Shown: in pieces, positions 11,120-21,208 of the stretch
Layout: each line of letters opens with the position of its first letter
How positions within the stretch are numbered: the first letter of the stretch is position 1
DNA from: Lactuca virosa
Taxonomy: Eukaryota; Streptophyta; Magnoliopsida; Asterales; Asteraceae
NCBI GenBank assembly: GCA_928212115.1
Contig: CAKMRJ010001112.1
Location: 412,570,416-412,634,415 of the forward strand
Direction: 5' to 3'
DNA length: 64,000 bases
Position numbers and translations under genes: made by a program
Notes under the pieces: model-generated
What the model was told of the DNA's origin: nothing
What the model saw: the letters and a program-made list of their open reading frames with translations, nothing else
Databases searched by the model: none

Positions 11120-12863
11120 TCATTCCTTATCGTGCATCATTCTTCTTTTTCGCATGGAACAGAATTTCCATCGATCATTCCAAGTCCCTCTATAATTCTT
11201 ACAAGGGATTTTTCATCTAAAGGTTTCGTGAAAATATCAGCTAGCTGATCAGTTGTTTTCACGAAATGTACTTCAATATCCCATCCTCCACTTGATCCTT
11301 GATAAAATGATAACGAAGAGCTATATGTTTAGTCGTCGAATGCTGCACAGGATTATGACAAATTCTTATAACACTTTGAGAATCACAATATAATGGAATC
11401 TTTTTCATATTTATTGCATAATCACGCAATTGACTTTGGATCCATATTATTTGTGAAGTGCAAGCAGCAGCAGCCACATATTCTGCTTCGGCTGTTGAGA
11501 TTGATACGCATGTTTGCTTTTTCGACTGCCAGCTCACCAATTTGCCATCGAGAAATTGACATCCACCACTTGTGCTTTTTCGATCAAGATTACAACCACC
11601 CAAGTCTGCATCCGAATATGCTTGTACAAAGAACCCAGTGTTCGAAGGATACCACAATCCTAACGAAATTGTTCCTTTAAGATAACGAAATATATTCTTC
11701 ACAGCAGTGAGATGTGGTTCTCGTGGATTTGACTGATACCTTGCACAATTACACACAAAAAACATGATATCAGGTCTACTTGCAGTAAGATAAAGTAATG
11801 AACCAATCATGCTTCTGTAAAGAGTTAGGTCAACTGCAGGTTTATCTAACGAAGGTGTTAATTTTATGCCAGTTGCCATTGGAACTCGTAACTTCGTGCT
11901 ATTCGTCAATCCAAACTTTTCCAGCAGATTCTTCGTATATTTTTCTTGATCGATAAAAATTCCTTCTCTGGTTTGATGAATATTCAAACCAAGAAAATTA
12001 TTGATTTTTTCCATCATGCTCATTTCGAACTTACTCTTCATCAAATCTTCGAATTCTCTAGACAAAGCAGGGTCAGTTGAGCCAAAAATAATATCATCAA
12101 CATAAATTTGAACAAGCATTAGATGATTCCCCACTTTCTTTCGAAATAATGTAGGATCAACTGATCCTTGTTTAAATTTAGATTGTTTCAAGAATGAAGT
12201 AAGAGTTGCATACCATGCTCGTGGTGCTTGTTTCAAACCATAAACTGCCTTATCTAAAATATAAACATGATTTGGAAATTCTTCGTTAATGAAACCTGGG
12301 GGTTGTTCCACGTATACTGTTTCTTCAAGCTCTCCATTTAGAAATGCACACTTCACGTCCATTTGATAAACATCAAAGTCCTTGTGAGCTGCATAAGCCA
12401 GAAATATACGAACCGCCTCGAGTCTTGCGACAGGGGCAAAAGTTTCTTCATAGTCGATTCCTTCTTGTTGTGAATATCCTTTGACAACAAGTCTGGCTTT
12501 GTTTCGAACAATATTTCCATCTTTGTCGGTTTTATTTTTGTAAATCCATTTTAACCCGACAATCGAAACATTTTCAGGTTTAGGAATTAATCTCCAAACC
12601 TTGTTTCGTTCGAATTCAGACAATTCAGATTGCATTGCAACAACCCAATCTGAGTGTTCCATTGCAATCTTAACTGTTTTTGGTTCAATTTTAGAGATGA
12701 AAACATTGAACATGCAAAATTCTTGATGAGTATTCAATACCTCATTCTTTGCACGAATTTGAGCTCTTGTTAAGACTCCCTCTTGTGGATTCCCAATTAC
12801 TTGATCCTTCGGATGATCTCTTGTCCATTTTTCCATTGGTGGATATGCTGGATCAAATTCCAA
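11120..12863 (-). pseudogene. pol: Copia pol: reverse transcriptase and RNase H
   Basis: The open frame 12863-11259 holds the Copia [62 protein letters not shown], the KQAPRAWY motif and the catalytic box with [10 protein letters not shown]. RNase H follows: [19 protein letters not shown], the [10 protein letters not shown] motif and [22 protein letters not shown] copies element RNA into DNA and RNase H removes the RNA. Near the end the frame changes: from about 11275 the reading continues one frame over with DQLADIFTKPL, the usual Copia pol terminus, to a stop at 11120-11122. The upstream join to integrase (about 12863) is another frame break. All RT and RNase H motifs I can see look intact. 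Confidence 0.92.
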
Positions 12864-14463
12864 GGTGCATCTTCGTATATATCATCATTCTCTGAACCTG
12901 CAATCGAACAAGCATCATCTAAATCAGTATTATTTTCAATATTCTCTAAATGCTCCCCCTCAACATCAGAATTCAATCTTTCATTCTCCCCCTCGAAAGA
13001 ATGTTCTCCGTTATTGAATGTATTCGAATCCAAGTGCTCCCCCTCTACTGGATTATTTTGCATACTTTCGCCTTTCTCTGAAGAATTGGATGTTGAATCA
13101 TCAATAAGCTTTGTTTGTTCAGAGAGATGATTGTCATTTCCATTTATTTCAGCATCAACAGCATGATCTGAAATTCCAAATATTAAATCATAATCAATAT
13201 CTAAGGTTTGTGAGGATTCAGATTCATCTTGTATGTCTTTCAGAATAGGATGATTTTCAAACTGTGATGTTGTTTGTTTAATATAGTAATCATCAAATGT
13301 AATATTAAAAGTTTCTTCAACTTTTCGTGTTCTTTTATTCAACACACGATATGCGACTGAATTATGCGAATATCCCAAGAAAATCCCTTCATCAGCTTTA
13401 GCTTGAACTTTCGTAAGATGTTCCTTGAGATTCATAATGAAGCATCTGCATCCAAAAACATGGAAAAATTTGACATTAGGTTTTCGATTGTTGAGAATTT
13501 CATATGGTGTAATGTTAAAACGACGATGAATGAACGATCTGTTTTGAGTGAAACATGCAGTTGATACAGCTTCAGCCCAAAGGTATTGTGGAAGATTCGC
13601 ATATGCCAATATAGTCCTTGCCGCTTCGCATAGAGACCTATTTCTTCGTTCAACAACACCATTTTGTTGTGGTGTATATGGAGATGAAAAATTATGCGAA
13701 ATTCCTTTGTCCACCAAAAACGAATCAAGAACATTGTTCTTAGATTCAGTTCCATGATCACTCTTAATTTTCCAAACAATTTTCTTCAATTTTTGTCTCC
13801 ATCTTTTTGATAAAATCGATCATGATTTGTGCAACTTTAGATTTAAGCCTGAGAAAATAAACCCACGTAAATCTGGAAAAATCATCAACAATAACTAAAA
13901 TGTACCGTTTCTTGTTGAGAGTTAAAACAGTCGAAGGTCCATACAAATCAATATGTAAAAGCTCCAGAGGTGCAACAATTTTCGAATCTATTGTAATTGG
14001 ATGATCTTCTTTATGTTGCTTGCTAACTTCACAAGCTGCACATAAAGAATCATTGTCACATTTAAGTACAGGTAAACCTCTTACCAGATCTTGTACCACA
14101 AGTTTATTGATGTTTCGAAAATTGAGATAAGAAAGTCTTCGATGCCATAACCAACTTAAGTCTGCTGTTGCTTTCGAAAGAAGACATATAGCAGGTTTTT
14201 CCTACTATCGGATTGATATCCAAAGTGAACATGTCACCTTTCCTTTTGGATTTCAGTAATACTTCTTTTGTGTTGACATTCGAAATTACACTTCCTTCTT
14301 CGTTAAAAAGAACTTGATTGCCAGTGCCCACAACAAGTTGAGAAACACTTATCAAGTTATGTTGAAGACCTTCAACATATGCAACACGATTCACTGTGAA
14401 TTGTCCATTCGTGATCTTCCCATATCCTTTTACTTGGCATTTTTTATTGTTCCCAAACTTCAC
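12797..14463 (-). pseudogene. pol: Copia pol: pre-integrase and integrase, broken
   Basis: Three open pieces in different frames. 14463-14104 holds the protease-to-integrase linker (VEGLQHNLISVSQL). A shifted frame then reads LSWLWHRRLSYLNFR, the GAG-pre-integrase domain with its His. 14099-13764 holds the zinc part (DNDSLCAACEVSKQHKEDHP) and the first catalytic Asp in LELLHIDLYGPS, plus VDDFSRFTWVYF. 13789-12797 holds the second Asp (KSDHGTE), the SPYTPQQNGVVERRNR region with the catalytic Glu, and the C-terminal VFGCRCF. Integrase inserts the cDNA into the host chromosome. Breaks lie near 14190-14210, 13785 and 12863. The acidic, weakly conserved part after residue 190 of the last piece is the usual linker to RT. 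Confidence 0.9.
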
Positions 14464-14484
14464 TACTCCAGCATTTTTGAGACT

Positions 14485-15096
14485 TCAAAAATCTCGTAAA
14501 TTCTCCTTCTTCCCAGTCATGTGACGAGAGCAACCACTATCGATGTACCATTTGTTATCATATTGCTCATCACATAGTACCTTTGTAGTCATTGGAGATT
14601 TGTCAGCAGCTTTGAATACGAAGCATCGTCCCCTCACTTGGAATTCCTCATCCTCTGAGTTTTCCTCCATTTTCGCATACAATGCCCCATGTGTCGGATT
14701 TCGCATTTCTTCATCATCTGATCCAGATGACCAGATTTGATATGTTCCTTCTTCATCCTCATGCTCACCCTTTGCAACCAATGATAAATTCTTGGCTTTA
14801 GCACGAACCACCTCAAGCTTCTCTGCATAGTATGCCTCATCCTTGACTTTATTCTTCCTCTCATCCTTCTTTCGAAGCATACAGTCATTTGCAAGATGAT
14901 TCGCACCGTTGCAATAATGACAATCTATTCCAGTATCACCTTTCAACTTCTTCTCACCCTTTCCTTCAACTATCTTCGAATCTTGCTTCTCAACTTTCTT
15001 TTTCTCCTCAACAACATTTTTACTCACAGAAATTCCTTTCACCTCAGCAAGCTTAGTCTTCGAATTGAACGGCTTTTTTGAAAAATTTCTTGACAC
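14485..15096 (-). pseudogene. Copia nucleocapsid zinc knuckle and protease
   Basis: 203 codons. A Lys-rich stretch precedes a CCHC knuckle, CHYCNGANHLANDC (C-X2-C-X4-H-X4-C), near residues 60-75, expected to bind element RNA. The retropepsin active site follows near residues 185-195, WYIDSGCSRHMTG, with catalytic DSG. The frame stops at a TGA (14485-14487) and continues in the same frame into 14463, so this is one nonsense change rather than a gene end. The join from gag upstream (15053-15096) is a frame change. Confidence 0.9.
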
Positions 15097-15913
15097 GATT
15101 ATTCGAGTAAAATGCTATTGCTTCATCATCCGAATTCATGATGAATCCTTCTTCTTCCTCAGAATCACCATTCTCAGCTTCTTTCTCCGAAATCTTTGAC
15201 ACAAGAGCTAATGGACCTCCCAAATTCAACTTTGATTCCTCAGCAATTTCATTTACTTCAACTTCGTGTGTTTTCAACTGATTGTACAAATCATTGAGAG
15301 TTGATGTATCAAAACTTTGCTGATTCTTCACCATCATACTCAAACTTGTCCATTCTTTTCGAAGCCCCATTACAAAGATGAGATTGAATTCCATTGAAGT
15401 CCTGGTAATTCCATAGCGATTGCATTGATAGATTAATTCATTCAGATGATCATAGTAAACTTCAATTGTTTCTCCTTCTTTTTGTTTGAAGTCTTTCAGC
15501 TCAACCAAACACTGTTTAACTGAATTGATTTTTGTCTTCTCACTTCCTTGAAATTTATCTTTCAGATTGTTCCAGATTTCCTTTGCAGTTGTACAACTCC
15601 TAACGTAATTGTACACAACTAGAGGTAAAGCACCTCGTAATTCCCTCATACACCTTTTCTCCAATTTCTTCAGACGATCACCTTGATTATCAACACCAGA
15701 ATTTGTGGAAGAAGATCCGATTTGTTGAACATTCACTGGAACATTGATACTTCCAGTGATACATGTCCATAATTCTTCATCAAGACCATTCAGATAATCC
15801 TGCATCCGATCAGCCCACTGATCATAGTATTCAGGGATTAGCATTGGAATTTTGGTTGATGAACCTAGCAGATGAGAAAACGAGGTCATCGAATTGAGAT
15901 TGAAACTCGCCAT
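15053..15913 (-). pseudogene. gag: Copia gag (UBN2-type capsid)
   Basis: 286 codons starting MASFNLNSMTSFSHLLGSS, the first ATG about 255 bp inside the PBS. Residues 20-60 hold the usual N-terminal Gag element (PEYYDQWADRMQDYLNGLDE). Residues 90-230 are the UBN2-type capsid region (RSCTTAKEIWNNLKDKFQGS, VKQCLVELKDFKQKEGETIE, MGLRKEWTSLSMMV). Gag would form the cytoplasmic particle around the RNA. The end overlaps the next piece by 44 bp in another frame. Whether that is decay or a programmed shift cannot be told from one copy; the nearby breaks favour decay. Confidence 0.92.
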
Positions 15914-16155
15914 TGTTGTATGGAAGAAGATTTTGAGAAGTTTGAAAAGATTTGAGAATTTGAAAACAAACTAGATGAATCAAATCGAATTGATGAGAAT
16001 AACACTCGATTCAACAATTCAAATGCAGAATCGAATCACAGACTAAGATCTTGACAATTTTTCACTTTCAAAAAAAGTGCGGAAACTTTTCAATCAAAGA
16101 GTTGATTCAAAAACTTTTTGAACAGCGTGAAACTCAGATCAGAGATATGATTCCT

Positions 16156-16167
16156 GCTCTGATACCA
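16156..16167 (-). other. Primer-binding site of the Copia element
   Basis: The minus strand reads TGGTATCAGAGC two bases inside the 5' LTR, a perfect plant initiator-tRNA-Met PBS. It identifies 16170-16490 as the 5' LTR. Confidence 0.93.
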
Positions 16168-16169
16168 AT

Positions 16170-16490
16170 TGATGAATCAAAGAATCGAGTAATGATTTAA
16201 TCAGAGTATGAATTCAAGTAAGAGTGCGAGATTTGAACACGGAATCTAAATATGATCTGTTATGCTCTATTACGCTTTCGAATTCTTTACAGAGTACAAG
16301 AGACAAGTCTGTAAAATTCTTATCTAACTCTAGTAAATAACCCTATTTATAGGGAACTGAAAGCGTATAAAAAATATACTAAGGCATAGACACTAAAGCT
16401 TCAAATAAAAGTGCCCTAGTAAAATACATTACAAAATATTCGAAGAGTACAAAACATACTTCGACTAATTACAACAATTCGACCCTTACA
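16170..16490 (-). repeat. 5' LTR of the Copia element, with TATA box
   Basis: 321 bp, with 7 substitutions and no gaps against 5035-5355. The coding strand carries TATAAATA (plus positions 16344-16351), the likely pol II core promoter of the element. One of the LTR differences is a CG-to-CA change that destroys a TTCGAA hexamer in this copy. Confidence 0.95.
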
Positions 16491-16495
16491 GATCA

Positions 16496-16948
16496 GGGGT
16501 AGGTTCGAGTGTTGTTGTCGGTTAGTGAATCGGAGATAGGCCCGAGTGATGTTGTTGGTTACTAGATTTGGGGTAGGCTCGAGTGTTGTTGTTGGTTAGT
16601 CTGTCGAGGTTAGGCCCAAGTGTTGTTGTTGGTTAGTGGATCGGGGGTAAGCTCGAGTATTGTTGTCGGTTAGTGGATTGGGGGTAGGCTTGAGTGTTGT
16701 AAGTGGATAGCTAATTTGGGCTTTCAGAGCCGAGTAGGAGTGTGGAATAAATTAGTATGTGACAAGTTGGTTATCGTCATGATGGTGCACTTATGTGCGG
16801 AATTAGCATGACGATGTTTGGCTGAGAAGATCCTAAGCCAATCAAATTTGTAGATTTCCAGAAAGCTTGGTTGATGTGAGGGGTTGCATCATGAAGTGGA
16901 AGAGAGAGCTGATTTCGAGGATGAAATCTAATTTAAGTGGGGGAGAAT
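16496..16948 (+). mobile_element. Gypsy interior 1, 3' part: ~42-bp minisatellite and PPT
   Basis: From 16496 to about 16706, a ~42-bp unit (GTTGTTGTTGGTTAGTGGAT then CGGGGGTAGGCTCGAG) repeats about five times. The same array sits in interior 2. The tail ATTTAAGTGGGGGAGAAT (16931-16948) is the polypurine tract directly before LTR2. No coding sequence. Confidence 0.8.
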
Positions 16949-17267
16949 TGTAACATCATGTGTGTTGTCATTTCTATTTCAGGGAATTGAGCCAGAAGTC
17001 GATTGTGTAAAGGCTTTGGGCCTTAAGGAGGTAATTTTTAGAGATTTTGGAAATAGCCAATGATGGTTGCGAGATCTTAACCATTGAATTGTGTTTTGGG
17101 GCAAAGGGTAGAAAAGGGGAACTCATAGGCCGGGGTCTTGCATTAAATATGGATTTTTCTACGAGAAGTTTTTAGTCGATGATATCTACATAATATTGTG
17201 GGGATCTTCACTACATTTCTGTGGATATAAAGATCGTCGAAAATGGAGTTGGATCGAAGAAGTTATA
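16949..17267 (+). mobile_element. LTR2 of gypsy array, segment a
   Basis: Starts TGTAACATCATG after the PPT and matches LTR3 from 30141 (TTGTGTAAAGGCTTTGGGCC, AATATTGTGGGG). Interrupted at 17267 by a non-autonomous LTR element whose TSD is TTATA; LTR3 keeps an uninterrupted TTATA at the same point. Confidence 0.85.
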
Positions 17268-20200
17268 TGTTGGTGCATGGAAATGCTCCACAAATAATGA
17301 GTGTTTATTAGGTTGTATTTTCCCTTTATTATATTTTGTGGTGTAAATACTCTCCCTCCTATATAAAGGGAGAGTTGGTCATTTATTACTTTAGCTAGCT
17401 CATTTCTTTTCTTAGATTAGAGATTACTTTTCTTACAATCTAATCCTAGAGAGAGAAAAAGTTGGTGGGTTCTCCCACCCAGGGAGAGTTTCTCTCCCAC
17501 CATGTTCTTCATGCAATATTATGATTATTCTCTCTTGTTCTTAGTCTTCTTCAACGAACTCATAATATGTTCTTCGTGTTCATACTTCCAAAAACACGAT
17601 TAATCTCGAGATATCCTTCTTCCGCACTCACCGTTCGTTATAAAAATGGGTCTCTACAATTCGTATCAGAGCCGTACCTTGAAGATCTCACGCTTAGTTC
17701 AAGGGAACGACTCCCGTTCGGTGATTATCTTGTGATTTTTCCGTGTTTCTGCAAGAAAAAAAATTTCGGGTTGCAAACCGGAATTTTTTTTATGATGTTC
17801 TTTCTTATTTCTATCTTCCGAGTGATTCTATCTTAGCAAAAATAAAAGTTGTTGCTACTGCTCGTTCTATTTATTGCTGGAAGAAGATGTTCTTAAAAGT
17901 TTAATATTTTTGCTGTTGAAGAAATGAAGAAATTTGGTGAAGAAATTAATTTTGTGGTCTCCATATTGTTGAAGATATTGTTCCAGGGAGTTCTTTTTCT
18001 TGGATGAGAAGACACAAAAATTATGGGCTTAATTATTGATAAAGTTGAAGCATTCTTTTTTGAAGACATTTCCCAACAACTTTTGTCATCCAAAATGTAT
18101 GAACTTCTCTTGTTCATAAACAAATTGTTGCTGTAGATCTTTATGAAGAATGTATGGACGTAATTCTTTGGTTTGCATAAAGCCACTTGTCCTTGTTACT
18201 CTTTTTGGTAAAGAGTATTCAACTTTTATTTTCCTTCCCAAGATAAAACCATGTGACTATGACAAATCCCATCACATTTTGTCCCCTAAAACTCCCTGCA
18301 CACTCTTCCTTTTTGTCTTCCCAATACCACATGTTGACTTAAAATGCTTTATAAAAAGATTCCCTCATTAAAATATGAATAAATGACCTTTGCGGTACCA
18401 TTTTTCATGAAAAAATAGCATTTTTCGTCACCTGTTCAGCCCTTTCCGGACCCCAGAACAGCAGTCAAAAACTACCTATCGGAGTCTCCTTAGAAGCCTA
18501 CCCGCAGCCACTTCTTAGCCATGATCCGCGGTCCTCTCAGGTCTCATCCGCAGCCTCGGTCAGCAGCCCAAGAGACCGCAGCCTTCCCTCTTATACTGAA
18601 CCGCAACTTCGGATCTCTGATAGCTTGGACCGCAGCCTCGGACCGAGGTTCTTGCACCGCACTCTTCTATCTTGGTTCGGACCGCAGGCGCTCCACTGCA
18701 GTCTCCAACCATCCGCGGCTAACTTAACCCTCTTATTTTTTTTAAGCCCTTTTTTTTTATTTATTCAGTTTTTTTTTTGTATTATTATTTTTTTTTCAGT
18801 TATTTTTTTTTAACGACAATTATTTTTTTTAACACCAATTATTTAATTTAGCCATTTTTTTTTAAAAAAAAAAAAAAAAAAAAAAACCAATTTTTTTTAT
18901 TACTCCAATTATTTTTTAACACCAATTTTTGCCACAACCGCACCCTTGGATTGTCACATTGGTTCATTTCATGCCGGTTATTATTGGAAGAATACTCCTA
19001 CCGCAGTCGGACTTCATATTATTTTTGTGATGCTTGCACCGCAACGGCGATTGATCAACAAAGTTGTTTCGCATTCTTCACATTATGGGATTTTATGACT
19101 TGTCGGTCTTGATTTTTGGTTGACGAATCATGTATCTTGAGCATGTGGACTTTATTCTCTATTGAAGACCACTTCAAGTGTTCCGGCACCGCAGTTTGGA
19201 TATTTGGATATATTTTTGGCACAATAAATTATTCTCAGCACAGCTTCAGCAACTATGTCACCCGCCTCCTCATGACCGCAAGAGTATCTCTTTTACTCTT
19301 TCTCATTTCTTATCGAGACCCTTCATACATCTAGGGAGAGCTTCTCTGTTAGCTCTTGGTATCCGATACTTTCCATCCGATGATTTGTTGATTTTTGATA
19401 TCCGGTCATTGGTTATCAAAATTAGGGAGAGAATATCATCCGGATTTTGTTATTATGATTGTTTGAGTTTGGATTTTTTGAAGACTTCTGAAGACGATTA
19501 TTTATTTAGTGATGCGATGTGGCACTTCTTTTTGGTCTTTACGTATCAAATTTTTGGCATTACTCGATGTTTTCCGATTCAGATTATTTATTATTCGGAC
19601 TCTACCACAGGATGATTTTGTGTTCGCATCCGGTTCAGATCTTATGGTTTCACGAGTTTGGATTTGTGATATGTTGAAGACGAAGATTATTTTGGCGATG
19701 TGACGTGGCACTTATTTTTGGTCCTTGGATCAAATTTTCGGCATTGCTAGACCATGTTTTTGGACTCACATTATTTTTATCCGGACTTCATTTTATGGAT
19801 GCTTCATATTTTTAGCAGGTTATTCTTTGAAGAATTTCGGTGTATTTTGATTCGAGAACTTGAGATGTTTTTTCAGACTTTTGAAGCCGAAGTGTTTCTT
19901 TTATTGGATCTTCTACTTGCTCATGGTGACCTTCTTCTTCCGGTGATTATGAATGGTTTGAAGATTTGGATCTTATTTTTTTTTCTGCTTCATTGGTTGT
20001 GCTTTGAAGCCGAAGACCTTCATTGTTAGAGATTCATGGCCAGTTTCAGACTTCACAGACACTTCAGAGTTTCAGAGACATTTCAGCACTTGATTTCATT
20101 TTATTACCACACTTGCTAGTCGGATTACTGTATTATAGCCTTGTATCACTTATTGGATCTCTCATCATTTGTAAGCATTTAGGGAGAGAATGTTGGTGCA

Positions 20201-20578
20201 TGGAAATGCTCCACAAATAATGAGTGTTTATTAGGTTGTATTTTCCCTTTATTGTATTTTGTGGTGTAAATACTCTCCCTCCTATATAAAGGGAGAGTTG
20301 GTCATTTATTACTTTAGCTAGCTCGTTTCTTTTCTTAGATTAGAGATTACTTTTATTACAATGTAATCCTAGAGAGAGAGAAAGTTGGTGGGTTCTCCCA
20401 CCCAAGGAGAGTTTCTGTCCCACCATGTTCTTCATTAAATATATTATTCTCTCTTTGTTCTTAGTCTTTTCTTATGAACTCATAATATGTTCTTCGTGTT
20501 CATACTTCCAAAAACACGATTAATCTCGAGATATCCTTCTTCCGCACTCACCGTTCGTTATAAAAATGGGTCTCTACA
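17268..20578 (+). mobile_element. 3.3-kb non-autonomous LTR retrotransposon
   Basis: Two LTRs, 17268-17658 (391 bp) and 20191-20578 (388 bp), start TGTTGGTGCATGG and end GGGTCTCTACA. They are flanked by a perfect TTATA duplication (17263-17267, 20579-20583). The LTRs are about 96% alike by eye, with small indels near 17510. Each has a TATATAAA core inside CTCCCTCCTATATAAAGGGAG. TTCGTATCAGAGCCG (from 17660) is a near-match PBS, and AGGGAGAGAA (20181-20190) is the PPT. The 2.5-kb interior has no gag or pol similarity. It contains a GC-rich block (about 18420-18730) and an imperfect direct repeat (about 19490-19595 versus 19677-19793). It must depend on another element's enzymes. Confidence 0.9.
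18420..18730. repeat. CCGCAG-rich block in non-autonomous LTR element
   Basis: A GC-rich island in an AT-rich element where CCGCAG or close variants recur about ten times (for example CCCGCAGCCAC, CATCCGCAGCCTCGG, GACCGCAGCC, GACCGCAGGCG). Two short frames stay open across it but show no known motif, so I do not call a gene. Confidence 0.55.
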
Positions 20579-20583
20579 TTATA

Positions 20584-21208
20584 ACTGTTGGAAATTAGGG
20601 AGGATTTAGGTTAAGGCAAGTACACTGGGCGTACCAGGCAAGGCTGATCGCGGAGGATCAACCTGGTACGCTCGGGGTACGCTAGTCTGATGAAAACCCT
20701 AATATATGGGTCTTGGACCCTATTTAAAGACCAAAACTCATTCCAAACCCTTATTACCTTCAACCTCCATCTTCTATAACCCTAATTTCGAAAACCTAGC
20801 TCCATTTATGAGTTCCTTGAGTTTTTAGTGCTTTGGAGTGTTCTTGGCGCATCTTGGAGAAGAATGAGCTCATTGGAGAAGTGTTGGTTGCATTGGAGCT
20901 TGTAGATCCAGACCTTGTTCACCTTGATATTCCTTCTGGAGGTATAAAGCTTGAATCTTAATGACATATTTGTTAGATCTAGCTAGTTTTGGGTGTTTTT
21001 AAATTTTGGAGACTGATTTTATCAGTCTCTGAAAGCTCTTTTTCTTGTGGTTGTTATGGATAAATTTGGAAACTTTATCCATCTAAACATAACTTTGATT
21101 TAGATCTGAAGGTTGAAGACTTGAACCTAATGGATTAAGTTGAGAAATATGGACTTTTGGTCCCTTTGACACTTACAGACTAGATCTTGGTCGTTTAGAC
21201 CATCCAAA
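20584..21208 (+). mobile_element. LTR2 of gypsy array, segment b
   Basis: Resumes after the TTATA duplication with ACTGTTGGAAATTAGGG. It tracks LTR3 from about 30470 to 31115 (CTATTTAAAGACC, ACTCATTCCAAACCCTTATT, CTTCTGGAGGTATAAAGCTT). It includes a paired stem, GTACCAGG/CCTGGTAC (20631-20669). It is cut at 21208 by the CACTA terminus. Confidence 0.85.

Larger units (their letters stand above)
5030..16495 (-). mobile_element. Complete 11.46-kb Copia LTR retrotransposon with extra 3' coding region
   Basis: Two 321-bp LTRs (5035-5355 and 16170-16490) begin TGATGAATC and end CCCTTACA, and are flanked by a perfect 5-bp duplication GATCA (5030-5034, 16491-16495). On the minus strand the order is LTR, PBS, gag, zinc knuckle, protease, integrase, RT, RNase H, a repeat-rich spacer, four overlapping extra open frames, PPT, LTR. 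Integrase before RT makes it Copia. I count 7 substitutions and no indels between the LTRs (about 97.8% identity), so it is fairly young. Even so, gag-pol is broken by several frame changes and one stop, so this copy is not autonomous. It is nested in a minisatellite of the older gypsy array; the matching site at about 29600 is unoccupied. Confidence 0.95.

Noticed and set aside
18521..18813. Plus-strand open frames over the CCGCAG-rich block
   Set aside because: They reflect GC-rich repetitive composition; two overlapping frames are equally open and neither has a domain.
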